From Microbacterium oxydans (GTDB lineage Bacteria; Actinomycetota; Actinomycetes; Actinomycetales; Microbacteriaceae): a stretch of 64,000 bases of DNA. The notes under the pieces were generated by a model. The model was not told the DNA's origin. It was given only the letters and a program-made list of their open reading frames with translations, and searched no databases. Shown in pieces: positions 24,763-33,379 of the stretch. The stretch lies in assembly GCF_006540085.1 (NCBI RefSeq), contig NZ_BJOG01000001.1:682001-746000 (forward strand). Direction: 5' to 3'. The translations under genes were made by a program, and so were the position numbers. Numbering within the stretch: position 1 is the first letter of the stretch; each line of letters opens with the position of its first letter.

Positions 24763-25734
24763 ATGTTCAGACAGCTCCTCCGCAACAGCGTGCTGCGACG
24801 CATCCTCGCAGCCCTCGGCACGCTCCTCGGCGTCGCCATCTTCGTCTTCCTGATGCTGCGCGCCATCCCCGGCGACCAGATCAGCTCCGGCCTCGGCACC
24901 GAGGCAGCCGCGCTCACGCCCTCGCAGCGCGCCGCCCTCGAGGCGTACTACGGCCTCGACCAGCCGCTCATCGTGCAGTTCTTCTCCTGGCTCGGCAACA
25001 TCTTCACGGGCAACCTCGGATTCTCCTCCCGGGCACAGACGAGCGTCCTCGACCTCACGGCCGCAGCCCTGCCCGTGACGTTCGAGCTCGCGATCATCTC
25101 GATCGTGATCGCGCTGGCCATCGGCATCCCGCTCGGCATGCTCTCCGCCTCGAAGCCCGACTCGTTCCGCGACGGCGTCGGACAGGTGGTGGGTCTCGCC
25201 GGTCTCTCGATCCCCGCGTTCCTGCTCGGCACCGCGTTGCTCGCCATCCTCGCCCAGTCGTTCGGATTCAACCCCAACGGGCAGGCGTACGCGACGCTCT
25301 TCGAGGACCCGCTGCTGAACCTGCAGCAGATGCTGCTGCCCTCGATCGTGCTCGGCTTCGGCATCGCCGCGCCGATCATGCGCACGACCCGCACCGCGGT
25401 GCTCGAGATCCGCTCCAACGACTTCATCCGCACCGCCAGGGCGAAGGGCGTGCCCCCGCGTCGACTGCAGGTGCGCCATGTGCTCGGCAATGCCCTGGTG
25501 CCGATCGTCACGATGACCGGTCTGCAGTTCGGCTACCTCCTCGGAGGTGCGGTCGTGGTGGAGCAGATCTTCTCGCTCCCCGGCATCGGACGCCAGGTGC
25601 TGCTGGGCATCCAGCAGAAGGAGTACGCGCTCGTGCAGAGCACCGTGCTCGTGATCGCCCTCGCATTCGTCATCGTCAACCTGCTCACCGACCTGCTCTA
25701 CCGGGTCATCGATCCTCGGGTGCGTGCCGCATGA
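24763..25734 (+). CDS. ABC transporter permease, DppB/OppB type
   Basis: 323 residues with six membrane helices. Features of the family: N-terminal RRILAALGTLLGVAIFVFLMLR, the segment AIPGDQISSGLG with LDQPLIVQFFSWLGNIFTGNLG, and the EAA-type coupling loop IRTARAKGVPPRRLQVRHVL (~220-240) that contacts the ATPase. Works as heterodimer with the DppC-type permease whose ATG overlaps its stop by 4 nt. Part of the muropeptide-type importer of this operon. Confidence 0.92.
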   Translation: MFRQLLRNSVLRRILAALGTLLGVAIFVFLMLRAIPGDQISSGLGTEAAALTPSQRAALEAYYGLDQPLIVQFFSWLGNIFTGNLGFSSRAQTSVLDLTAAALPVTFELAIISIVIALAIGIPLGMLSASKPDSFRDGVGQVVGLAGLSIPAFLLGTALLAILAQSFGFNPNGQAYATLFEDPLLNLQQMLLPSIVLGFGIAAPIMRTTRTAVLEIRSNDFIRTARAKGVPPRRLQVRHVLGNALVPIVTMTGLQFGYLLGGAVVVEQIFSLPGIGRQVLLGIQQKEYALVQSTVLVIALAFVIVNLLTDLLYRVIDPRVRAA

Positions 25735-26618
25735 CCGACATCTCTCAGACTCCGACCATCGCGCCCGGCGGCGGGCGCACCATGGAGCGCGTGCGTCTCC
25801 TGCTGCGCAGCCGCAGCGGTCTCGCCGGCCTCATCATCGTCGTGCTGCTCGCGGTGCTGAGCCTCGTCTCGGCGTTCGGCCTGCTGCCGTTCGATCCGCT
25901 CGCGCAGGATCCGCCGTCCCGTCTGCAGCCGCCGTCCGCCGTGCATTGGTTCGGCACCGACCAGTTCGGCCGTGACGTGTTCTCGCGCGTCGCAGCCGGC
26001 GTCGCCAACTCGGCGCTCATCTCCGTGGTCGCCGTGGCGTTCGCGACCGTCGTCGGCACGGTCTGCGGACTCATCGCCGGGTTCTACCGCGGGTTCTCCG
26101 ACGGGGCGATCACCGCGATCACCAACGTGCTGTTCGCCTTCCCGCCGCTGCTGCTCGCCCTGTCGCTGGCGTCCGTGTTCGACCGCAACTGGTTCACCAT
26201 CGCCGTGGCCATCGCGATCGTCTACGTGCCGATCTTCATCCGCGTCACGCGCGGACCCGTGCTGTCGCTGCGCGAGGTGGAGTATGTCAAGGCGGCCAAG
26301 AGCACGGGGCAGAGCCGCATGGCCACCATGTTCCGACACGTGCTGCCGAACATCACCTCGATCATCATCGTGCAGGTCACCCTCTCCCTCTCGTGGGCTG
26401 TGCTGACCGAGGCCTCGCTGAGCTTCCTCGGACTCGGCACGCCGCCGCCGGCGCCCTCGCTCGGGTCGATGATCTTCGAGGCGCGGACGCTCGTCACGAT
26501 CGCCCCGTGGACGATGATCGCGCCGGGCGTGATCGTCGTGCTCCTCGTCGTCGGTCTGAACCTGCTCGGCGACGGCCTGCGCGACAGCCTCGACCCTCGG
26601 AACAGAGGAAAGCGATGA
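25731..26618 (+). CDS. ABC transporter permease, DppC/OppC type
   Basis: 295 residues, N-terminal OppC segment with first membrane helix (~28-48), the conserved HWFGTDQFGRDVFSRV motif (~70-85), and the coupling loop YVKAAKSTGQSRMATMFRHV (~185-205). Five further helices. It pairs with the DppB-type permease. Starts at ATG 25731 (4-nt overlap) and ends overlapping the MurQ start by 4 nt. Direct translational coupling of a peptide permease to MurQ is the strongest local hint that the transported compound contains MurNAc. Confidence 0.92.
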   Translation: MTDISQTPTIAPGGGRTMERVRLLLRSRSGLAGLIIVVLLAVLSLVSAFGLLPFDPLAQDPPSRLQPPSAVHWFGTDQFGRDVFSRVAAGVANSALISVVAVAFATVVGTVCGLIAGFYRGFSDGAITAITNVLFAFPPLLLALSLASVFDRNWFTIAVAIAIVYVPIFIRVTRGPVLSLREVEYVKAAKSTGQSRMATMFRHVLPNITSIIIVQVTLSLSWAVLTEASLSFLGLGTPPPAPSLGSMIFEARTLVTIAPWTMIAPGVIVVLLVVGLNLLGDGLRDSLDPRNRGKR

Positions 26619-27520
26619 CCATGGAGGATCTCGGCGCCCTGGCCACCGAGGCCAGCGACCCCCGTTACGCGGAGCTCGACCGGATGAGCGTCGCCGAGCT
26701 CGCGCAGACCATGAACGAGGCGGATGCCACGGTGCCGGCCGCGGTGCAACGCGCTCTGCCGCAGATCGTGCCGGCGATCGAGGCGACGGCCGCCCGCATG
26801 GCGCAGGGCGGACGCCTGGTCTACGTCGGCGCAGGAACTCCCGGTCGCATCGGCGTGCTCGATGCCTCCGAGTGCCCGCCCACGTTCAGCACCCCGCCTG
26901 AGCTCGTGTTCGCGATCATGGCCGGCGGTCCGGGTGCGATCGTGAACCCGGTCGAGGGTGCGGAAGACGACGCGGAGGCGGGAGCTGCGGCCATCGACGC
27001 GGCGGGGATCGGTCCGCTCGACACCGTGGTCGGCATCGCCTCCAGCGGACGCACGCCGTACGTGATCGCGGCAGTGCGCCGGGCACGCGAGCGCGGAGCG
27101 CTCAGCATCGGCCTTTCGTGCAACGTCGACACCGCGCTGAGTGCCGCCGCCGAACACGGCATCGAGGTCGAGGTCGGTCCGGAGGTGCTCTCCGGCTCCA
27201 CCCGTCTCAAGTCGGGTACCGCGCAGAAGCTCGTGCTCAACATGTTCTCGACCATCTCGATGGTCCGGAACGGCAAGGCCTACGGCAACCTGATGGTGGA
27301 TGTGAAGGCCACCAACCACAAGCTGCGCGAGAGGGCGATCCGGATGGTGCAGACCATCGCGGACGTCGACCGCCCCGCCGCCGTCGCCGCCCTCGAGGCC
27401 GCGGCCTACGACGTGAAGCTCGCGTCGATCATGATCCGCCGCGGTGAGGACCTCGCCGCGGCCACCGCACGACTGGACGCGGCCGATGGTCGGCTGCGCA
27501 CCGCACTGGAGGAGAACTGA
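26615..27520 (+). CDS. murQ: N-acetylmuramic acid 6-phosphate etherase
   Basis: 301 residues, SIS-fold lyase that splits the D-lactyl ether of MurNAc-6-phosphate to GlcNAc-6-phosphate and D-lactate. Family signatures: RYAELDRMSVAELAQTMNEAD at the start, GAGTPGRIGVLDASECPPTF (~69-88, with the catalytic Glu in SEC), GIASSGRTPYVIAAVRRA (SIS loop ~145-160) and SGSTRLKSGTAQKLVLNM (~190-207). Length matches E. coli MurQ (298). ATG 26615 follows AGAGGAAA. The gene overlaps permease and AnmK genes on both sides. Next steps (NagA, NagB) are not in the window. Confidence 0.95.
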   Translation: MTMEDLGALATEASDPRYAELDRMSVAELAQTMNEADATVPAAVQRALPQIVPAIEATAARMAQGGRLVYVGAGTPGRIGVLDASECPPTFSTPPELVFAIMAGGPGAIVNPVEGAEDDAEAGAAAIDAAGIGPLDTVVGIASSGRTPYVIAAVRRARERGALSIGLSCNVDTALSAAAEHGIEVEVGPEVLSGSTRLKSGTAQKLVLNMFSTISMVRNGKAYGNLMVDVKATNHKLRERAIRMVQTIADVDRPAAVAALEAAAYDVKLASIMIRRGEDLAAATARLDAADGRLRTALEEN

Positions 27521-28710
27521 TGCGCGTCCTCGGACTGATCTCCGGCACCTCGCACGACGGGATCGATGCCGCCGTCGTCGACTTCACGACCAGCGGAGGG
27601 TTCACCGACCACGGCGTGGATCTGCGCGGGAGAGTGCTCGCGGCGACGAGCGTGCCCTACGCGCCCGAGCTGCGGGCACGGCTGATCGCGGCACTGCCGC
27701 CGGCGCAGACCACCCTTGCCGAGGTCGCCGAGCTCGACACGCTCATCGGCCAGGCGTTCGCCGAGGTCGCCGCCGACATCGCCGCAGAGGTCGGCGGCGT
27801 CGATGCGGTCTGTTCGCACGGTCAGACCGTGTACCACTGGGTCGACGGCGCCCACGCGCTCGGCACCCTGCAGATCGGTCAGCCCGCCTGGATCGCCGAG
27901 AAGGTCGGCGTGCCCGTGGTATCCGACATCCGCATCCGCGACATCACCGCGGGCGGACACGGAGCTCCGCTGGTGTCGTTCCTGGACGAGCTGCTGCTGC
28001 GCGGCCGCGCCGGCGTCTCGGCGGCGCTGAACCTGGGTGGCATCTCGAACATGACCGTGGTGCGGCCCGACGGCCTGGTCGCCTATGACATCGGACCGGC
28101 GAACGCACTGGTCGACGCGGTCATCGTGGAGCACGGCCTCAATCCGCTCGGCTACGACGACGACGCCGCGATCGCCCGCACCGGACAGGTCGATGAGGCG
28201 CTCCTGGCCGCGCTGCTCGACGACCCGTACTACGCGCTCACTCCGCCGAAGAGCACCGGCAAGGAGCACTTCCACCTCGGCTACGTGCACGAGCACCTGG
28301 CAGCGCAGGGCCGCGAGATCGCGGTCGCCGATGTCGTGCGCACGCTCACCGAGCTGACCGTGCGCACCGTCGCGCGCGACGTGGAAGCCGCCGGGATCGG
28401 ATTCCTCGCCGTGTCAGGTGGCGGCTGCCGCAACCCGCTGATCCTCGAGGGGCTGCGCGCCGCGCTCCCCGGGACCGAGGTCGTGCTGGCGGACGAGCTG
28501 GGGGCTGCGGCCGACAGCAAGGAGGCGATCCTCCTGGCGCTGATCGGCTGGTCCACGATGCACGGCGTGCCCGCGATCGTCCCCGGCGGCACGGGAGCGC
28601 GCGAGCCCCGGATCCTCGGCACCATCACGCCGGGCGTCGGCCCGCTGCAGATGCCGGAGCCCGTCGCCGCCATCGACTCCCTCGTGCTCACGGAGGCCCC
28701 GGCATCGTGA
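27520..28710 (+). CDS. anmK: Anhydro-N-acetylmuramic acid kinase
   Basis: 396 residues (E. coli 369), hexokinase/actin-like fold. It hydrates and phosphorylates 1,6-anhydroMurNAc to MurNAc-6-phosphate, feeding MurQ. Visible motifs: N-terminal ATP-binding LGLISGTSHDGIDAAVVDF, VCSHGQTVYHW (~105-115), DIRIRDITAGGHGAPLVSF (catalytic Asp in AGGHGAP context; usual AGGQGAP), NLGGISNMTVV and SGGGCRNPLILEGL (~308). The start ATG shares one base with the murQ stop (TGATG). AnmK shows that the imported material includes anhydro ends made by lytic transglycosylases. Confidence 0.94.
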   Translation: MRVLGLISGTSHDGIDAAVVDFTTSGGFTDHGVDLRGRVLAATSVPYAPELRARLIAALPPAQTTLAEVAELDTLIGQAFAEVAADIAAEVGGVDAVCSHGQTVYHWVDGAHALGTLQIGQPAWIAEKVGVPVVSDIRIRDITAGGHGAPLVSFLDELLLRGRAGVSAALNLGGISNMTVVRPDGLVAYDIGPANALVDAVIVEHGLNPLGYDDDAAIARTGQVDEALLAALLDDPYYALTPPKSTGKEHFHLGYVHEHLAAQGREIAVADVVRTLTELTVRTVARDVEAAGIGFLAVSGGGCRNPLILEGLRAALPGTEVVLADELGAAADSKEAILLALIGWSTMHGVPAIVPGGTGAREPRILGTITPGVGPLQMPEPVAAIDSLVLTEAPAS

Positions 28711-29225
28711 GTCTCCAGGTGCGCCCCGCCACCCCGGATGACCTGTCCGGGGTGCTCGGCGTGTTCCTCGCCTGTTGGCGGGAGAGCTATCGCGGCGTGC
28801 TCTCGGATGCGGCGATCTATGCGATGACCGACGAGCGGGCGGAAGCGCTGTGGGGTCGGGTGCTCGCCGACCCGCGGGGCGTCGTGCTGCTGGCCGAACG
28901 CGAGGGCGAGATCGTCGGGATCACCCGCTACGCCGCCCCCACCGGTGATGACACCACCGCAGACGACGACCGTGTGGACGGGGCCGTGCACTCGCTGTAC
29001 GTCTCGCCCCGAGCCCACGGCGGCGGGATCGGCGGCGCACTGCTGGCACGCGCGTCCGACGACCTGAGGGCGGCGGGGGCCGAGGCGGCGACGCTCTGGG
29101 TGTTCGCGGCCAATGCCCCCTCGATCGGGTTCTACGAGTCGAAGGGCTGGCACGCAGACGGGGCCACCCGCACGCAGCCGGAGTTCGGCGAGCCGGAGCA
29201 GCGTATGCGCAAGGAGTGGGCATGA
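28707..29225 (+). CDS. GNAT family N-acetyltransferase in muropeptide operon
   Basis: 172 residues, single GNAT domain: VRPATPDDLSGVLGVF at the start, acetyl-CoA loop SPRAHGGGIGGALLARA (~94-110) and C-terminal NAPSIGFYESKGWHADG. GTG 28707 overlaps the anmK stop and its own stop overlaps the epimerase start, so it is fully embedded in the operon. General GNATs acetylate amino groups; here a candidate substrate would be a released amino sugar or the free amine of a stem-peptide piece. No known muropeptide pathway step needs it, so its role is open. Confidence 0.88.
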   Translation: MSLQVRPATPDDLSGVLGVFLACWRESYRGVLSDAAIYAMTDERAEALWGRVLADPRGVVLLAEREGEIVGITRYAAPTGDDTTADDDRVDGAVHSLYVSPRAHGGGIGGALLARASDDLRAAGAEAATLWVFAANAPSIGFYESKGWHADGATRTQPEFGEPEQRMRKEWA

Positions 29226-30421
29226 GTGCGGGATCGAACGCCGTGGTGGGTCTCCGCGTGCTCCGGGTCTCGTCGCCCCTGGTGCGCCCCTTCGTCACGG
29301 CCGTGCGCCGCACCGACCACCTCGACGTCGTGCTCGTCGAGGTCACGGATGCCGACGGTCGCCACGGATACGGGGAGGCCGCCACGAGCTGGCGTGTCAC
29401 GGGGGAGAGCCCGCCGAGCGTGGCCGCTGCCGTGGCGGGGCCGCTCTCCGAGGTCGTCCTCGGCCGTCGCGCCGATGACGCAGGGATCGCAGCCGACATC
29501 GCACGGTCCGTCTGGGGCAATGCCGCCGCCCGCAGCGCGATCGAGTGCGCCGTCGCCGACCTCGCCGCCCGGCAGCGGGGATCGTCGCTCGTTGCCGACC
29601 TCTCTCGCAGCCCCGCTGCCGCGCACAACTCCTCAAGACCGTCGCGCATCCGCACCGACATGACCCTGTCCGCGGGGGAGCCGTCGGCGTTGGCGCTGCT
29701 TTCCGAGGAACACGTCACCGCGGGCTTCGGCTGCCTCAAGATCAAGGCCTCCGCCGCGCACGACACCGTCGCCGGACTCCGTGCCGTCCGTGCCGCGGTC
29801 GGGCCCGAGATCACGCTGCGCGTCGACGCGAACCAGGCCTGGAACGCCGAGACGGCGATCCGCATCATCCGTGCCGGAGAGGACGCGGGGCTCGGGGTCG
29901 AGCTGGTCGAGCAGCCGGTCGCCGCGCACGACCTGGACGCGCTCGCCGCCGTGACCGACGCGGTGGACACCCCGATCATGGCCGACGAGTCGGTGCGTAC
30001 GGCGCGCGATGTGCGTCGGATCTCCGACCGCGGTGCCGCCGACCTCGTGAACATCAAGCTCGCCAAGACCGGCGGTCTCGCCGAGGCGCTCGCTGCCGCT
30101 GAGGCGGCGCGTGCGGCCGGGCTCGGCCTCGTGATCGGCTGCATGATGGAGTCGCACGTCGGAGTGAGCGCCGCCGCCCATCTCGCGGCCGCCGTCGCCC
30201 CGGATGTCGTGCACGATCTGGACGCGGCGTTCTGGCTGCAGAGCTCGCCGGTGACCGGCGGAGTCGCGCTGACCCGGGATGAGCTCGATCTCGGCATCGA
30301 ACTCGGCATCGACCTCGGCATCGAACTCGGCAGGGGGAACGGCATCGGCGTCACGGGTCTCGTCGCCGAAGAGTCGGAGATCCTCCTCGACCTCTCCGCG
30401 GGAGCAGGGGTGAGTGCATGA
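29222..30421 (+). CDS. Enolase-superfamily dipeptide epimerase (L-Ala-D/L-Glu type)
   Basis: 399 residues, mandelate-racemase/muconate-lactonizing fold. Motifs: GCLKIKASAAHD (KxK base ~170-175), LRVDANQAWN (metal Asp ~200), ELVEQPV (metal Glu ~227), MADESV (metal Asp ~252), NIKLAKTGGL (second base Lys ~275) and CMMESHVG (~305). This set is that of AEE enzymes such as YcjG/YkfB, which turn murein-derived L-Ala-D-Glu into L-Ala-L-Glu for catabolism. The context makes this specificity likely. Odd: the C-terminal tail carries a short internal repeat LGIELGIDLGIELG. ATG overlaps the GNAT stop by 4 nt. Confidence 0.88.
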   Translation: MSAGSNAVVGLRVLRVSSPLVRPFVTAVRRTDHLDVVLVEVTDADGRHGYGEAATSWRVTGESPPSVAAAVAGPLSEVVLGRRADDAGIAADIARSVWGNAAARSAIECAVADLAARQRGSSLVADLSRSPAAAHNSSRPSRIRTDMTLSAGEPSALALLSEEHVTAGFGCLKIKASAAHDTVAGLRAVRAAVGPEITLRVDANQAWNAETAIRIIRAGEDAGLGVELVEQPVAAHDLDALAAVTDAVDTPIMADESVRTARDVRRISDRGAADLVNIKLAKTGGLAEALAAAEAARAAGLGLVIGCMMESHVGVSAAAHLAAAVAPDVVHDLDAAFWLQSSPVTGGVALTRDELDLGIELGIDLGIELGRGNGIGVTGLVAEESEILLDLSAGAGVSA

Positions 30422-31545
30422 GCGCCGACGCAGCGGTCTCCGTGGTCCTGGCCGCACCCTCCGCCCCGCGCGGCGTCGTCGCGGGTGTCATCACGGACGC
30501 CGGGCGCGATGTCGCCGCCGGCGGTCTGGCCGACCTCGCCGGGACCGCCATGACCACCGGCACCGCCTTCGACATCGCCTCGGTGTCGAAGGTCGCCGCG
30601 ACCACCACCGCGGTCCTCCGGCTGGTCAGCGGCGGCGAGCTGGGCTTCGACGACCCGGTCGACCGCTTCGTCCCCGGCACCGCCTGCGCGCCCGGGACGA
30701 CCGTCCGCCACCTGCTGCAGCACCGTGCCGGTCTCTGGGAGTGGCAGCCGCTGTACCTCGACCGCGAGCATGCCGGGGATCCGGCGAGGGCGATCGACGC
30801 GATCCCGCTCCGATACGCCCTCGACGAAGGTCGACACTACTCCGACCTGGGGTTCATGCTGCTCGGTCGAATCATCGCCGCGATCGCCGGACAGCCCCTG
30901 GACGCCGCAGTGCAGGAACTCGTCACCGCGCCGCTCGGTCTCGCCCGCACCGGCTACGGTCCCGTCGGTCAGCCCGTCGCCTCCTCCGCTGTCGGCGATG
31001 CCGCCGAGCGCCGGATGGTCGCGACCGGAGTGCCGTACCCCGTGCTCACCGCGGACACCGACTTCGCCTGGCGCACCGACGAGATCAGCGGTGTCGTGAA
31101 CGACGGGAACTGCTTCCACGCCCTCGGTGGCGTGTCCGGGCATGCGGGGTTCTTCAGCACCGCCGACGACCTGTTGACCCTCGGTGCCGCGCTCGCCGCA
31201 CCCGAACGGCACCCGGAGCTCTGGGAGCCGGATGCCGTGGCCGAGCTGTTCCGAGACGGCCCCGACACCGGCCAGGCGCTGGGGTGGCGCAGCGACACGG
31301 TGGCCGTCGCCGGTCGGCCCACCCGGATGCTCTGGCATCCCGGCTTCACCGGATGCGCGCTCGGGATCGTGCCGGGGACCGGTACGTCCGCGGTGCTGCT
31401 GACCAACCGACTCTTCGCCTCCGAACCCGTGCCGACCGAGACGCTGTGGCGCGCAGCGCTCCCCGCGCTCCTGCCCGGCGGCACCGATCCCGGCAACAAC
31501 GCTTCTGACAACGCTTTCGACACTGAAGGAACGAGTACCCCATGA
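30418..31545 (+). CDS. Beta-lactamase-family serine hydrolase, AmiE/YbbE-like
   Basis: 375 residues of the class C beta-lactamase/PF00144 fold. Catalytic SxxK is S55-V-S-K58, the tyrosine motif is HYSDLGFML (~140), and the third motif is represented by WHPGFTG (~305). There is no signal peptide, so the enzyme is cytosolic. In the Bacillus murQ-murR operon a protein of this fold (AmiE, YbbE) removes the peptide from MurNAc; the same job here, cleaving MurNAc-L-Ala after import, would connect the transporter to AnmK and the epimerase. That function is inferred from context. The Asn-rich tail (PGNNASDNAFD) looks unstructured. 4-nt overlaps with both neighbours. Confidence 0.87.
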   Translation: MSADAAVSVVLAAPSAPRGVVAGVITDAGRDVAAGGLADLAGTAMTTGTAFDIASVSKVAATTTAVLRLVSGGELGFDDPVDRFVPGTACAPGTTVRHLLQHRAGLWEWQPLYLDREHAGDPARAIDAIPLRYALDEGRHYSDLGFMLLGRIIAAIAGQPLDAAVQELVTAPLGLARTGYGPVGQPVASSAVGDAAERRMVATGVPYPVLTADTDFAWRTDEISGVVNDGNCFHALGGVSGHAGFFSTADDLLTLGAALAAPERHPELWEPDAVAELFRDGPDTGQALGWRSDTVAVAGRPTRMLWHPGFTGCALGIVPGTGTSAVLLTNRLFASEPVPTETLWRAALPALLPGGTDPGNNASDNAFDTEGTSTP

Positions 31546-33170
31546 GCACCACCGAGCCCGTGCTGAGCATCAGCGGCCTCGCCGTCGCCTTCCGGACCGG
31601 TTCCGAGCTGGTCACCGCGGTCAGCGACGTCACCATCGACATCGCCGCAGGTGAGACCGTCGCGGTCGTGGGGGAGTCGGGGTCGGGCAAGTCGACCACT
31701 GCGGCCGCGGTCAACCGTCTGCTGCCGGAGAACGGCGTGATCACGGCCGGCAGCATCCGCTTCGACGGTCGTGAGCTGACCGATCTGCCCGAGAACGCGA
31801 TGATCTCGCTGAGGGGCGCCGGGATCGGGCTCGTGCCGCAGGATCCGATGTCGAACCTCAACCCGCTCATGCGCGTGGGCGAGCAGATCGGCGAAGCGCT
31901 CGAGGTGCACGGGTACACGCGCGGCGACGCCACCAAGGCACGGGTCGTCGAGCTGCTGGAGATGGTGGGGATCGCCGATGCCGCGCAGCGCGCGCACCAG
32001 TATCCGCACGAGTTCTCCGGCGGCATGCGTCAGCGTGTCCTGATCGCGATGGGCCTGGCCTGCAAGCCGCGCCTGCTGATCGCCGACGAGCCCACCTCCG
32101 CGCTCGACGTGACCGTGCAGCGCCGCATCCTCGACCAGCTCGATTCGCTCACCGACGAACTCGGCACTGCGGTCTTCCTGATCACGCACGACCTGGCCCT
32201 CGCCGCCGAGCGCGCCGACCGCATCGTGGTGATGTTCCGCGGTCGTGTGGTCGAGGAGGGCACCTCCGCCCAGGTGCTCGGCGCCCCGCAGCACGAGTAC
32301 ACCAAGCAGCTGCTCGCCGCGGCTCCGAGCCTCGCCTCGCACCGTGACGCCCTGCCGCAGCGCGAGACCTCAACGGGTACGCCGTTCGTCGAGATCCGCG
32401 ACCTCCGCAAGGAGTTCGCCCTGCGCGCGCCCAAGCCGGGGGAGCCCGAGACGTTCACCGCCGTCGACGGGGTCAGCTTCGAGATCCGCCGCGGCACGAC
32501 GGTCTCGATCGTGGGCGAGTCGGGATCCGGCAAGTCGACCACGGGGAACATGGTGCTCGGCCTCGAGGATGCCACGTCGGGGTCGATCCTGTTCGACGGG
32601 CTCGACCTGACCACGCTCCGGCGCAAAGAGCTGTTCGCCCTGCGCCGTCGCGTGCAGCCCGTGTTCCAGAACCCCTACGCCTCGCTCGACCCGCGTTACA
32701 CGGTCGAGCAGTCGATCGCCGAGCCCCTGCGCGTGCACCGCATCGGCACCGCGGCCACCCGGCACTCGCGCGTGCTCGAGCTGCTCGAGCAGGTGGCCCT
32801 GCCCGCGGCCATGGCCGAACGACTGCCGCATGAGCTCTCCGGAGGGCAGCGTCAGCGCGTGGCGATCGCCCGGGCACTCGCGCTCGAACCCGAGCTGGTG
32901 GTGCTGGACGAGGCGGTGTCGGCCCTCGACGTGCTGGTGCAGGCGCAGATCCTCGACCTGCTCGCCGACCTGCAGAAGCGGCTCGGGCTCAGCTACCTCT
33001 TCATCAGCCACGACCTCGCGGTGGTGCGCATGATCTCCGACGAGGTGCACGTCATGCAGCGCGGTGTCGTGGTCGAGAGCGGCACCCCCGAGCGCATCTT
33101 CGACGCCCCGCAGCACCCGTACACGCGAGAGCTCCTCGCCGCGATCCCCGGGGCGTCTCTGGCGTCCTGA
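31542..33170 (+). CDS. Fused double ABC ATPase (DppD-DppF type)
   Basis: 542 residues with two complete nucleotide-binding domains. Domain 1 (~8-265): Walker A GESGSGKSTT, signature FSGGMRQRV, Walker B LLIADEPTSALD, His HD. Domain 2 (~285-540): Walker A GESGSGKSTT, signature LSGGQRQRVAIARAL, Walker B LVVLDEAVSALD (Glu then Ala where DEPTSALD is usual). Each ends with the oligopeptide-transporter C-terminal segment (APQHEYTKQLLAA, APQHPYTRELLAA). The fusion supplies both ATPases of the importer from one gene. Last gene of the operon; a stem-loop follows at 33179-33208. Confidence 0.94.
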   Translation: MSTTEPVLSISGLAVAFRTGSELVTAVSDVTIDIAAGETVAVVGESGSGKSTTAAAVNRLLPENGVITAGSIRFDGRELTDLPENAMISLRGAGIGLVPQDPMSNLNPLMRVGEQIGEALEVHGYTRGDATKARVVELLEMVGIADAAQRAHQYPHEFSGGMRQRVLIAMGLACKPRLLIADEPTSALDVTVQRRILDQLDSLTDELGTAVFLITHDLALAAERADRIVVMFRGRVVEEGTSAQVLGAPQHEYTKQLLAAAPSLASHRDALPQRETSTGTPFVEIRDLRKEFALRAPKPGEPETFTAVDGVSFEIRRGTTVSIVGESGSGKSTTGNMVLGLEDATSGSILFDGLDLTTLRRKELFALRRRVQPVFQNPYASLDPRYTVEQSIAEPLRVHRIGTAATRHSRVLELLEQVALPAAMAERLPHELSGGQRQRVAIARALALEPELVVLDEAVSALDVLVQAQILDLLADLQKRLGLSYLFISHDLAVVRMISDEVHVMQRGVVVESGTPERIFDAPQHPYTRELLAAIPGASLAS

Positions 33171-33178
33171 TCGCGCTC

Positions 33179-33208
33179 GGTCGTCGACCACCGCCGTCGT
33201 CGACGACC
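33179..33208. terminator. Stem-loop between convergent genes
   Basis: Perfect 10-bp arms 33179-33188 and 33199-33208 around a 10-nt loop, 8 nt after the ATPase stop and just before the end of the convergent small gene. Likely bidirectional terminator closing the muropeptide operon. Confidence 0.6.
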
Positions 33209-33214
33209 GCAGGT

Positions 33215-33379
33215 TCAGCGCTTGCGGTCGTCGTCGTCCCAGGGGCCTTCCCACCAGCCGGCGCGGTCGTCGTCGCCGCGGCCGCGCCGACGGGAGCGGA
33301 CGAACTGCACGATGAAGACCGTCAGCGTCGACAGCAGGATCACGAACATCACGAGGAACAGCAGGTCGCTCTGGTTCAT
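33215..33379 (-). CDS. Small single-helix membrane protein
   Basis: 54 residues: an N-terminal membrane helix (LLFLVMFVILLSTLTVFIVQF, here given as two overlapping halves ~6-26) followed by a basic-then-acidic tail ending DDDDRKR. ATG 33379 overlaps the stop of the YdeI-like gene (ATGA), so it is translated from the same mRNA. No family recognised; role unknown. Confidence 0.65.
   Translation of the reverse strand: MNQSDLLFLVMFVILLSTLTVFIVQFVRSRRRGRGDDDRAGWWEGPWDDDDRKR

Noticed and set aside
30259..30345. Frameshift or slippage in the LGIELGIDLGIELG repeat of the epimerase
   Set aside because: The frame stays open and runs on to a normal overlap with the next start; a harmless in-frame repeat of 12-15 bp units.
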